The translations under genes and the position numbers were made by a program. A stretch of DNA of 64,000 bases. Origin: JAVVSR01 sp036654095. Its GTDB lineage: Bacteria > Bacillota > Clostridia > Christensenellales > CAG-917. Shown here in pieces: positions 35,252 through 43,860 of this stretch (its first letter is position 1; every line of letters starts with the position of its first letter). The notes beneath the pieces are model-generated. The model worked only from the letters and a program-made list of their open reading frames with translations. It was not told where the DNA came from and made no database searches. The stretch covers positions 1-64,000 of the forward strand of contig JAVVSR010000006.1 of assembly GCA_036654095.1 (NCBI GenBank), given 5' to 3'.

Positions 35252-36064
35252 TTATTTAATAATCCCCAAACGTCTTAACGAACGCGCGTCTACGGCTGAA
35301 TTTGTGTAACTCGGCGAAATATATCCGTTTTCATCGTGATAATCCGTTCCGCACGTATTTATTAGGTTATATTTTTTTGCTAAACCTAAAAATGTTTTTG
35401 TATCGGTTTCGTTGTTTGTCGCATAATAGCTTTCAATGCCTATAAGTCCGTAATCACATAATCTAGCAACAAGCAATTCAAGATTATTTTTGGGTATAGT
35501 TATAGGGTGCGCAAGTACAGCCACGCCTCCAAACTGACATATTAGTTGAACTACCTCAAAAGGTCTTGCTCGCATACCCGAAATATGTGCGGGCTTGTCT
35601 GTGCCTAGATAGTGGTTAAAAGCTTCATTTACGCTAACCGAGTAACCCTGTTTTACCATTTGTTTAGCAATGTGCAAGCGCCCTAGATTGCAATCGTCAA
35701 AATTTAAATTCGAGGTATCTAGAACCACTCCATTATCTGCCAAACATTGAATTGTTTTTAAAACGCGCGCCCTGCGCATATTGCGAATGACATCAAGCTT
35801 TTCAACGAAAGCGGGGTTTTTGTAGTCAATATTGTAACCTAAAATGTGAATTTCAAAAGTTCCGTAACAACTTAGCTCAATGCCCGAAAGCACTTTTATA
35901 CCCCTTTCCCTACCCCTTTCCATCGCCTCATCTATGCCGTTTACACTGTCGTGGTCAGTCAACGACATTACCTCAATTCCCTCCGCGACCTGCTTGTCAA
36001 CCAACTCCGTGGGCGTACAAATGCCGTCACTAAAAGTCGAATGAGTATGTAAATTAAGTTTCAT
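35252..36064 (-). CDS. PHP-domain phosphoesterase (TrpH/YciV-like)
   Basis: A 270-residue metal-dependent phosphoesterase. Start at ATG 36064 (MKLNLHTHSTFSDG), preceded by GGGGGAGG; the frame is open 16 codons further but those overlap rmuC. The four PHP motifs are visible: HTHSTFSDG (6-14), LTDHDSVNG (about 35-43), SGIELSC, and the late CGTDYHDENG. Close relatives (TrpH/RNase AM) degrade 3',5'-bisphosphonucleotides and 5' ends of short RNA. Overlaps the rmuC end by 11 bp. Confidence 0.9.
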   Translation of the reverse strand: MKLNLHTHSTFSDGICTPTELVDKQVAEGIEVMSLTDHDSVNGIDEAMERGRERGIKVLSGIELSCYGTFEIHILGYNIDYKNPAFVEKLDVIRNMRRARVLKTIQCLADNGVVLDTSNLNFDDCNLGRLHIAKQMVKQGYSVSVNEAFNHYLGTDKPAHISGMRARPFEVVQLICQFGGVAVLAHPITIPKNNLELLVARLCDYGLIGIESYYATNNETDTKTFLGLAKKYNLINTCGTDYHDENGYISPSYTNSAVDARSLRRLGIIK

Positions 36065-37325
36065 CGCTTGCCTCCCCCACAGCCAAAACCTCATCTGCAG
36101 GCAATATTTCATCTATTTGCACCTTGTCAAGTTTCTTTTGAATTATGTGCGTTCGCTCGCTAGCTTTGTTAATCTGCGCGGTAACTTCACCTAGCTTTAA
36201 CTGGGTTTTTTCAATAATCGAACAAAAAGTTTGAAAATCATTTTTGAACGCGTTAAGTAATTTATAAATCTCACTGCTGCGCTTTTCAATAGCTACCGAC
36301 CTAAACCCCATTTGAAGGCTATTAAGCAATGCCGCTAATGTTGTTGGCCCGCATAAAATTACCCTATGCTTGTTTTGCAACTCTTCCGTCAGCCCGCGTA
36401 TTTGAAGCGCCTCGGCAAAAAGGCCTTCAATAGGCAAATATAAAATAGCAAAATCGGTAGTTTTGGGTACCTTTATATATTTAGTTTTTATGGCAACCGC
36501 TTCCGTACGCAAACGCACTGCCAAAGCTTTTTGCGCGTCGGCCACCGACAATTCGTCAACGGCGTCAATCAGCCTTTGATAATCCTCAATCGGAAATTTT
36601 GCATCAATCGGCAACCAAACCTTGTCGGTACTTTTCCCGGGGAGATTAATTACAAAATCCACTCTGTCTGCATTTTCCGAACGGCTTATCTGAACATTTT
36701 TATCATACTGCTCGGGAGTCAAAATTTGACTTAGCAAATTATCAAGTGACGATTCGCCCCACGTCCCTCTAGTTTTAACATTGCTAAGCACTCGCTTAAG
36801 GTCACTCATTCCAGATGTCAAGTTTTGCATTTCGCCAAAGCCTTTAGTGATGGCATCTAACCTTTCTGACACCATTGTAAACGACTTATGAAAACGCTGT
36901 TCCAAATTTTCAGTTAATTTTTCATCAACAGTCAGCCGCATTTTTTCAAGCTGAATATCATTGTTTTGGCGCATATCCTGAACCGCGACTTTCATTTCTC
37001 CGCGTATTTCCTGCAAGCCTTCGACGACCGCGCGCTTTAAAATATCCGTATGCTCGTTTGCCGCGCGCAAGTTTACATCAACATTTTCACGAAACATGTT
37101 AAGACTGTTTTGTATACCCGTATTTTGTAAATTTAAACCCGACACAGCGCTTTCGCGAGTGGCCAATGCTTCCCTTCTAATTTCCTCTCGAAGGATTGCC
37201 ACAACTTCTTGCTGAATGTCTATGCCCTTGTCGCTTTTTGATTTTCCATTTCGCAATAAAACAATAGTTATTACTATCAACAATATTAAACAGGTCGCAA
37301 GCAATACTAAATTAATCATCTCCAT
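36054..37325 (-). CDS. rmuC: DNA recombination protein RmuC
   Basis: A 423-residue protein: one N-terminal membrane helix (about 3-24), a coiled-coil region (about 30-165) and the RmuC nuclease-like core with KTRGTWGESSLDNLLSQILTPEQYD (about 184-208), VWLPIDAKFPIEDYQRL and the C-terminal helical part. RmuC limits inverted-repeat-mediated rearrangement; the many duplications in this chromosome make that of interest, though no defect is visible. Overlaps cca by 14 bp and the PHP gene by 11 bp. Confidence 0.95.
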   Translation of the reverse strand: MEMINLVLLATCLILLIVITIVLLRNGKSKSDKGIDIQQEVVAILREEIRREALATRESAVSGLNLQNTGIQNSLNMFRENVDVNLRAANEHTDILKRAVVEGLQEIRGEMKVAVQDMRQNNDIQLEKMRLTVDEKLTENLEQRFHKSFTMVSERLDAITKGFGEMQNLTSGMSDLKRVLSNVKTRGTWGESSLDNLLSQILTPEQYDKNVQISRSENADRVDFVINLPGKSTDKVWLPIDAKFPIEDYQRLIDAVDELSVADAQKALAVRLRTEAVAIKTKYIKVPKTTDFAILYLPIEGLFAEALQIRGLTEELQNKHRVILCGPTTLAALLNSLQMGFRSVAIEKRSSEIYKLLNAFKNDFQTFCSIIEKTQLKLGEVTAQINKASERTHIIQKKLDKVQIDEILPADEVLAVGEASDET

Positions 37326-38688
37326 TTTTCCTTAGCCCCTTTAAATAATCAAGCTGTTCGTCGCGCGAACGGCACTTCTCATCGCAAACCGCGCGCTCAA
37401 ACACTTTTTGTAATGCCCAATTTCTATCCTTTGGATTAATGTCCAATTCAATTAAATCGCTACCGTCAATGCCTAATTCACGCGGAGTGAAAGGTGTTTT
37501 GTCATTCTGCATCGTTTTGTAAAGCCTCTCAAGCTTATCTGCCGAAACCGAATTCACCTGCATACCCTTGCTCGCCACAGCATCGGCGCGCTTTAAAACA
37601 ATAAGGTCATCAATTATATCAAGATTTTTTATTATAAACATTCTCACTTTCTTTTCACTCGCGTCGCCACTTAAGTCATACATATGGCCTAAAATTAAAC
37701 GCTTTAAACGGTCGATTTCCTTATTTGGAAGTTTAAGTCCGTTTTTACCCAACCTTGACGAAACTATGCTTGCGCCAAGTTCGGCGTGAAAATACATATT
37801 ATCATATTTTTTTATTGATGCAGGTTTCCCTATATCGTGAACAAGCCCAGCTAGGCGCAGTTTCGGAGGACAAACCTCATAAGTATGTAAATTATGTTCA
37901 AAAATATCGTAAATATGATGTTTTGTATCCTGTTTAAACCCCTTTCCATCTAAAAGCTCGGGTAAAATATACTTCAGCGCTCCGATTTCATCTAGAAGCC
38001 TAAGCCCTCGCACGTGCGCGCTTTTATTATCAAGTTTTTTGTATCGCGTATCCGCGACAATAATTTTAAAAAACTCCTCTCTTATTCGCTCGGCAGAGAT
38101 GTCCGACAACAGCCCAACTAGACTTTTTGCCGTCGAAAACGTTTCGTCTTCTATTTTAAAATCCAACTCCGCGGCTTGCCTTACTAGCCTTAATAACCTT
38201 AATCCGTCTTCCGAAAAAACATCAATCGGCGCGCGACACGTTGAAAGTTGTTTTTTTTCTAAATCGGCCAATCCACCCGTAAAATCCATAATTTCGGCCG
38301 TGGCTACATCTAGATACAATGAGTTTACTTTAAAGTCGCGACGAAACGCGTCTTCTTTAATTGAACGAGTAAACTTCACTTCCTCGGGAGAGTGCGCGCC
38401 ACTTCCTTGAAGATAGCTGTCGCGACGAAAAGTTGTGTACTCTATTTCAAAACTCGTGTCATTGGTGTCGTAAATTTTAAGTGTGCCTAATCGCTTGTTT
38501 ACCTCGACTGCTTTAAAAAAAGTCCCTTTCAACCTTAAAAAAACTTCATCGGGAGTATATTCGCCACACATGTCAATATCCGTTTCGCCTATCCCCAAAA
38601 GCGCGTTGCGAACATAACCACCCACAATATATATGCGCGGCAAAAACACGTTTAACGCCTTTAACTTGTCGGGAATTGACACCTGCAT
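37312..38688 (-). CDS. cca: CCA tRNA nucleotidyltransferase with HD domain
   Basis: A 458-residue class II nucleotidyltransferase that adds or repairs the tRNA 3' CCA. GGYVRNALLG (23-32) and the metal carboxylates in ETDIDMC (35-41) form the active site; RRDFKVNSLYLD and SEDGLRLLRLVRQAAEL are the head/neck motifs. An HD-type domain follows (LAGLVHDIGKP, about 282), as in 2',3'-cyclic-phosphodiesterase-type CCA enzymes. The one tRNA gene seen here already encodes CCA, so the role may be mostly repair. Ribosome site AAAGGAG. Confidence 0.95.
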   Translation of the reverse strand: MQVSIPDKLKALNVFLPRIYIVGGYVRNALLGIGETDIDMCGEYTPDEVFLRLKGTFFKAVEVNKRLGTLKIYDTNDTSFEIEYTTFRRDSYLQGSGAHSPEEVKFTRSIKEDAFRRDFKVNSLYLDVATAEIMDFTGGLADLEKKQLSTCRAPIDVFSEDGLRLLRLVRQAAELDFKIEDETFSTAKSLVGLLSDISAERIREEFFKIIVADTRYKKLDNKSAHVRGLRLLDEIGALKYILPELLDGKGFKQDTKHHIYDIFEHNLHTYEVCPPKLRLAGLVHDIGKPASIKKYDNMYFHAELGASIVSSRLGKNGLKLPNKEIDRLKRLILGHMYDLSGDASEKKVRMFIIKNLDIIDDLIVLKRADAVASKGMQVNSVSADKLERLYKTMQNDKTPFTPRELGIDGSDLIELDINPKDRNWALQKVFERAVCDEKCRSRDEQLDYLKGLRKNGDD

Positions 38689-38717
38689 ATATTCTCCTTT
38701 AGAACTTTATATTTATG

Positions 38718-39263
38718 CTATTCCTCTCGATAAACCGATGGAGATAACACGCAAACGTCCTTTAGCGTACGATAGTTTTCATTGTAATCTAAACCATAAC
38801 CAATAACAAATTCATTAGGAACAGTAAATAATGAATATTCAGGCACCAATTCAACCTTTCTGCGCTCGGGCTTGTCAAGCAGCGTGCAAATTTTAATTGA
38901 GGCGGGTTGCCTGCTCATCAAATTGTTTTTTAAATACTTTAATGTCACGCCCGTATCTACAATATCCTCAACAATTAAAACGTTTTTCCCGTCGATTGGA
39001 GTGGTCAAATCCTTAACCAACTTAACTTCACCGCTAGTAGTTGTGCCTGCGCCATAACTTGAAACAGCAATAAAATCCACTTGCGCATTGACCGAAACCT
39101 CGCGAACTAAATCGGCAAAAAACATAAATGCGCCCCGCAAAACACAAACAAACAATACATCTTTATTTTTGTAATCGTCACTAATTTGTTTAGCAACAAT
39201 TTTAAGCCGTTTAGATATTTCTTCCTTTGAAATAAGTACTTTTTCAATATCCTTCTCGTACAT
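38718..39263 (-). CDS. hpt: Hypoxanthine phosphoribosyltransferase
   Basis: A 181-residue purine-salvage enzyme making IMP/GMP from hypoxanthine/guanine and PRPP. The PRPP loop is VLIVEDIVDTGVTL (95-108) and the flexible-loop region SSYGAGTTTSGEV is at 68-80. It follows tilS by 4 bp, the tilS-hpt order conserved across Bacillota (often followed by ftsH, which is not the case here). Ribosome site GGAGG. Confidence 0.97.
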   Translation of the reverse strand: MYEKDIEKVLISKEEISKRLKIVAKQISDDYKNKDVLFVCVLRGAFMFFADLVREVSVNAQVDFIAVSSYGAGTTTSGEVKLVKDLTTPIDGKNVLIVEDIVDTGVTLKYLKNNLMSRQPASIKICTLLDKPERRKVELVPEYSLFTVPNEFVIGYGLDYNENYRTLKDVCVLSPSVYREE

Positions 39264-39267
39264 TTAA

Positions 39268-40596
39268 CTAGTCCTCCAAAGTAATTTTATATATATTTTT
39301 TCGCCCTTCTTCTGACCCGAAATCCACCCTAACTTTATGGCTAATTTCCACACCTGCTACAAACAGAACATCGTTATCGACAGCGCAAACAATTAAACTA
39401 TCACGAATACGCAATGGCACTTTTTTATCGGTAAGATAATCGCCCAGTTTTTTTGTACCACCGCCAAATTTAGTAAATATATCGCCATCTCGACGAAACC
39501 GAAAAACCGCCATCTCGGGAATTTTGGTAATGTCAAACAATAAAATCCCGTCATCAATTTGCTCGCCTTCGTATTTTCCAATTATCAATGTTTTCGTGCC
39601 AAAACCTATTTTACCTATACAAAATGGTATATTAAAGTCAATATTTTGACGTTTTTCTTTGCTAAATACAATATGCTCGTACTCGCGATATACCGTTATG
39701 CCATTGGGCATATCAAGCCTTTGTCCATTTTCGCCAAAACGCAACTTGTCAATCAAATCATAATGCACTTCTTCAACGTCTTTTTTTACGCCCAGCGCCT
39801 CAAAACATCGCCTAACTCGACGTTTATATAACAGCGTCGGCTCCTCGTCAATTAAATCGAAAGATGCAACTTCACCAGTAACTTCAATCGGATTTTCGTG
39901 CCTAAAAATATAACTTTCCGCTTCGTCGGCTAGCCTTGAAAGCCTCACAAGACTGCCTTCGACATCTGTTGAAAGTTTGCTTAATTCGGGTATTATTTTG
40001 TTGCGTAAAAGGTTTCTAGTATAATTGTTGTCAAGGTTAGTTTCATCAACAATAAAAGGTATATTATTCGCTTCCTGATAGGCAATAATTTCTTCTTTCC
40101 TGACTTCCAAAAAAGGCCGAATATACACTCCGCTTACCGCGCGCATACCGCATAAGCCCAACAGCCCTGTTCCTCTTATTATGCGCATAAGCACGGTTTC
40201 GGCTTGGTCAGACATGTGGTGAGCTAACGCTACTTTATTGCACTTGCCTAAACTTACATATTTATTAAATATTGAATATCTAACTGCTCGCGCTCCTTCC
40301 TCAACGGTGCAACACTTTTCCTTTACATAGGACAACACGTCAACACTTTCTGAAAAACATTCAACGCCCAACTGCTTGCAATATTCAAAAACAAATGCGC
40401 TATCTTTACGAGAGGCTTCTCCTCGAATACCGTGTTCAATATTTAATACAAAAAAGTTAATTGGACTAATTTTTTTTAGCTCAGTAAAGGCGTGCAAAAG
40501 CACCATCGAGTCAATACCGCCGCTAACAGCAACGGCAACAGTGTCATCAATAGTTAAAAAATTTGATAGCAGTTTAACAAAACGATTATTTTTCAC
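39268..40596 (-). CDS. tilS: tRNA(Ile)-lysidine synthase
   Basis: A 442-residue enzyme that converts C34 of the AUA-reading tRNA-Ile to lysidine. The ATP loop is VAVSGGIDSM (22-31); NIEHGIRGEASRKD and ALAHHMSDQAETVLMRIIRGTGL are the other synthetase motifs, and the C-terminal tRNA-binding domains are present. The start is GTG at 40596. No Shine-Dalgarno sequence precedes it; instead a TATAAT lies 7 bp upstream, so the mRNA may be leaderless. First gene of the hpt-cca-rmuC run. Confidence 0.95.
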   Translation of the reverse strand: MKNNRFVKLLSNFLTIDDTVAVAVSGGIDSMVLLHAFTELKKISPINFFVLNIEHGIRGEASRKDSAFVFEYCKQLGVECFSESVDVLSYVKEKCCTVEEGARAVRYSIFNKYVSLGKCNKVALAHHMSDQAETVLMRIIRGTGLLGLCGMRAVSGVYIRPFLEVRKEEIIAYQEANNIPFIVDETNLDNNYTRNLLRNKIIPELSKLSTDVEGSLVRLSRLADEAESYIFRHENPIEVTGEVASFDLIDEEPTLLYKRRVRRCFEALGVKKDVEEVHYDLIDKLRFGENGQRLDMPNGITVYREYEHIVFSKEKRQNIDFNIPFCIGKIGFGTKTLIIGKYEGEQIDDGILLFDITKIPEMAVFRFRRDGDIFTKFGGGTKKLGDYLTDKKVPLRIRDSLIVCAVDNDVLFVAGVEISHKVRVDFGSEEGRKNIYKITLED

Positions 40597-40603
40597 AATT
40601 TTA

Positions 40604-40632
40604 ATTATACTCTAAACGTCAACAAATTGCAA
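40604..40632 (-). promoter_or_regulatory. Promoter abutting the tilS start
   Basis: On the minus strand TTGCAA (40632-40627), 17-bp spacer, TATAAT (40609-40604), then 7 bp to the GTG. Transcription would begin at or next to the start codon. A perfect 10-bp inverted repeat, AACATTAATT (40655-40664)/AATTAATGTT (40671-40680), lies upstream between it and spoIIE. Confidence 0.6.
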
Positions 40633-40721
40633 TAACCTACGGTATTTTTAACCTAACATTAATTTGCTTTAATTAATGTTCTTTAATTTAATAAGATTTT
40701 TATTAAAATTTTAATAGATTT

Positions 40722-42989
40722 TTATAACTTTGAATACAATCTCGCAACTAAAACCGTCGCGTCATCTGACGCCTCGCGCTCGACCGCTGCCGAAAGTATC
40801 TTATCCGCAAGCGCTTGAGGGCTTGTCCCTTGAAAACTTGAAATAATTTCTGCCGCTTCGGCTTCTGTCAGTACGTCGGTAATTCCGTCACTCATAAGCA
40901 CAATCATATCGCCACAAAACAGCACTCTGCGCTCAATAGACGGCCTCGCTTCCGCTATTATTCCAATCGGCAAGGAATGCCCCGCCACCAACTCGGTATT
41001 ATCACGATGTTTAATAAAATTAAATGGCGCGCCAAGCTTTATAATGTCGCAACCGCCACAGTTTAAATCAAGTACGCACATAGCAAGCGCGCTAAAGTTT
41101 TCGTCATTTTTAAGCGCAAGCAATTTGTTTACAAGCGACAAAACAACTTCGTTATCAAAGCCTGCGCGATAAAGATTTTCAAGCATTTGAACTGCGCGCG
41201 CGCTGTATTTTTCGGCATTTTCTCCGCTGCCCATACCGTCACAAACGGCCAAAATAACCTTTTTTTCGTCTATTTTCTGCACCGAAAGAGTATCGCCACA
41301 CACGCTTTCACCTTCGCGTTTTTTTGAGGCATCTCCAAATACAAAATCATATTTGGGCGAAGGAATAAGGTTGATGCTTGCATTACCGCTTAAAATGTCG
41401 GGTACGCCAACTCGTACAAGTTTTGCCCGCATAACTTTTGACACTATTTTAGCTAAAATAGCCTTAGAGGCATCTTCCTCGCGAACAACTAATGTAACGC
41501 TTATATCGCCATTTTCGCCATACACAATCGCTTCCTTACAAACAATGTTATGATAAATAAGTTCGTCAATAATTTGTTTTTCGCGCGAGGTGTCAAAGGA
41601 TACGCATTTTTTAATGTCGTGACCCAAATTATCTAAAATTCCAGCCATACCGCCCATTTGAGTTGAAAGCATCATTTTTCCGTTGTCCAAACTTTTTGAA
41701 AGTTTTTCGTAACTTTTATAGTTGTCAATGCGGTCATTTATTGCTTGAATCAATCCATTTAAACGTCGGCATCGACTTGTCAAAAATGGAGGCATATCAA
41801 TAATTGTAGCGCGACCCTTTGCCTCGGCCGTTTCTATGACCTCATCAAGAATTACCGAAGTATCGGTGCCCAATGAGGAAAAGCAAGCATCACAGTCGGG
41901 GCATTTAGTACAATATCCCAACGCGATGTCTTTCGCTAGACGATTTTTGTTATTAAGAGTGTCGGGCACAACACCAACCTCGTCCTGTAAAAGCTCCTGC
42001 ATATCCTCAAAAACATTAGCTATTGAAAAAAGTCTATTGCTGACATCAAGCCTATTTCGATTAATAATTGTTTTACCTGCCTGCATATCGCTATTTCCGC
42101 CGATGGTTGACGTTGCAAATTGTTTAAAGCGTTTTGGTAACAGTAAAAACGCAAGCGCGCCCACGGCGACGACAATGATGTTTACATAATTGTAGCTATC
42201 GTACGCATTGAAGTAAAAGCCAAGTATGATATCCATAATAATTAATGCGGCAGCCGAAAAATATATTCCGGTATTTTTAAACATAATTACCGCAAGCGCC
42301 ATACAAACAGCATTACCAATAAGCGTGATATTTCCGCCAAAAAAAGATGCTCCAAGTCCAATAATTGCAGATAAAATTAACGGAGTATAGCTTGAAAACA
42401 TATAGCTTGAAAGTAGCAAAACAAAGGTTAAAAATGCGTAATATAAATTTACATTTCCCCAATTACAGTTGTACAATCCAAGCGCAACGGCAGACAATAG
42501 TATTGCGCCTGAAATTAGCTCGTCGATAGTTAAACGATACTTTAAACCACGTATAAGTATTGCATAAACTATTATTATTGTTGAATAGGCAAATATTTGA
42601 GTAATAACAATCGTCAGTACGATGGTGAAAATAGATTGCTCGCTCAATGCAAATATTATATATGGTATCTGAGATAAAAGCGTATACAAATTAGCAAATA
42701 ACATATTCATACTTTTGCCCGCTTTATAATGAATAAAATAAGCCGTGACAAAAATAATCGACGGCACGGACGCCACTATTACACTTGCAAAACTAGGCGC
42801 GCTAATTACCGTTGCGACGATAAACATTGGCGCAAGCGCAAGTATATTTTGACGCGCGTATATCAATGCTACAAACATTCCCAAGCCAAACGGTTTTAAT
42901 CCGTGCGCCGTTGTCGCCCGACACAACAGTACCAGTAAAATAAAATATGTTGCATATTTAATAATAATATTTAACTTTGCTTTTTTCAT
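40722..42989 (-). CDS. spoIIE: Stage II sporulation protein E (SpoIIE phosphatase)
   Basis: A 755-residue PP2C-type phosphatase that dephosphorylates SpoIIAA in the forespore to activate sigma-F and also acts at the polar septum. N-terminal region with about ten membrane helices (20-290), a central regulatory domain including a cysteine cluster (CTKCPDCDACF, about 358-368), and the C-terminal phosphatase with VCDGMGSGENAEKYS (about 585-599) and LMSDGITDVLTEAEA (about 705-719). Full length. Starts with AGGAG. This is strong evidence that the organism makes endospores. Confidence 0.96.
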   Translation of the reverse strand: MKKAKLNIIIKYATYFILLVLLCRATTAHGLKPFGLGMFVALIYARQNILALAPMFIVATVISAPSFASVIVASVPSIIFVTAYFIHYKAGKSMNMLFANLYTLLSQIPYIIFALSEQSIFTIVLTIVITQIFAYSTIIIVYAILIRGLKYRLTIDELISGAILLSAVALGLYNCNWGNVNLYYAFLTFVLLLSSYMFSSYTPLILSAIIGLGASFFGGNITLIGNAVCMALAVIMFKNTGIYFSAAALIIMDIILGFYFNAYDSYNYVNIIVVAVGALAFLLLPKRFKQFATSTIGGNSDMQAGKTIINRNRLDVSNRLFSIANVFEDMQELLQDEVGVVPDTLNNKNRLAKDIALGYCTKCPDCDACFSSLGTDTSVILDEVIETAEAKGRATIIDMPPFLTSRCRRLNGLIQAINDRIDNYKSYEKLSKSLDNGKMMLSTQMGGMAGILDNLGHDIKKCVSFDTSREKQIIDELIYHNIVCKEAIVYGENGDISVTLVVREEDASKAILAKIVSKVMRAKLVRVGVPDILSGNASINLIPSPKYDFVFGDASKKREGESVCGDTLSVQKIDEKKVILAVCDGMGSGENAEKYSARAVQMLENLYRAGFDNEVVLSLVNKLLALKNDENFSALAMCVLDLNCGGCDIIKLGAPFNFIKHRDNTELVAGHSLPIGIIAEARPSIERRVLFCGDMIVLMSDGITDVLTEAEAAEIISSFQGTSPQALADKILSAAVEREASDDATVLVARLYSKL

Positions 42990-43033
42990 AGCTCCTCATC
43001 GTCATACACTTGTCATTGTAGTCAACGAGGCAT

Positions 43034-43075
43034 AAAAAAAACTTTCGTTTTACGTAAAATTCTTACAAACGAAAG
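43034..43075 (-). terminator. Terminator of the signal peptidase gene
   Basis: CTTTCGTTT (43042-43050) pairs with AAACGAAAG (43067-43075) over a 16-base loop; on the minus strand it is followed by seven Ts. Confidence 0.8.
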
Positions 43076-43103
43076 CTTATTTTATTAGATTATGTCGAAA
43101 AAG

Positions 43104-43778
43104 TTAGATTGTAACTATTTCTAAATTGCTTAATTTTTTTGGAAACGTTATTTTGTGACTTTGCTTGCCTAGCACAAGTATTACTTTGCCAATTACATCT
43201 TTTGTTTTTATACAGCCTACGTTGCTTCGACGGCTGTCGGTACTATTGCAGCGGTTATCGCCCATTACAAACAGCTTGCCTTCGGGTACTTTAACCGAAA
43301 GTTCGCCATTTAAAACAAACGTTGAGTAGGGTTCCAGAAGATATGGCTCGCTTAATAACTCGCCGTTTACATATACGCTACCTTCCTTAATTAAAATCTC
43401 ATCGCCCGCTATGCCGATAACGCGCTTTATCCACTGCTCCTGCTGACCTGTCGGGTCAACATACGACTGTCCGTCGGCGTGAAATGCGCGAAATACAATT
43501 ATATCTCCTCGCTTGACTTTTTTTGTATTCAACAACAAAACTTTATCGCCGTACTGCGGGCTATCGTTTATACCTAAAAATAATCGATTAAACCAATTTG
43601 CGCTTTTATCAACAGCAATATCGCCGCCGCCATACAAGGTGTCAGACATAGACGTACCCTTTACGCGCACCGTCCCCAAAAAGAATGCGTTTATTGTTGC
43701 GGAAACTATAATTGCTAAAATAATTACAACTATTGTATCTGCTATCTGTTTCACTGCGGAAGGTTTCATATCCGACAT
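43104..43778 (-). CDS. sipS: Signal peptidase I
   Basis: A 224-residue type I signal peptidase with a single N-terminal membrane helix (about 13-35). Nucleophile S43 in VKGTSMSDTL and general base K118 in QWIKRVIGIAGDEI; box E is MGDNRCNSTDSR. It cleaves exported pre-proteins at the membrane, such as the VanW-like protein encoded here. AAGGGA ribosome site. Placed between spoIIE and a hydrolase-like gene; probably monocistronic. Confidence 0.95.
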   Translation of the reverse strand: MSDMKPSAVKQIADTIVVIILAIIVSATINAFFLGTVRVKGTSMSDTLYGGGDIAVDKSANWFNRLFLGINDSPQYGDKVLLLNTKKVKRGDIIVFRAFHADGQSYVDPTGQQEQWIKRVIGIAGDEILIKEGSVYVNGELLSEPYLLEPYSTFVLNGELSVKVPEGKLFVMGDNRCNSTDSRRSNVGCIKTKDVIGKVILVLGKQSHKITFPKKLSNLEIVTI

Positions 43779-43860
43779 AATTTATCCCTTAATAAAATCC
43801 ATATTGCTTTATTTAAAAATCCACTTTGTTCTTGAACATTTAAAGTCAGTTGGTTTATAA

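Noticed and set aside
36065..36112. Upstream start for the PHP gene
   Set aside because: The inner ATG at 36064 has GGGGGAGG and begins with the HTHS motif at the normal distance; the extension lies within rmuC.
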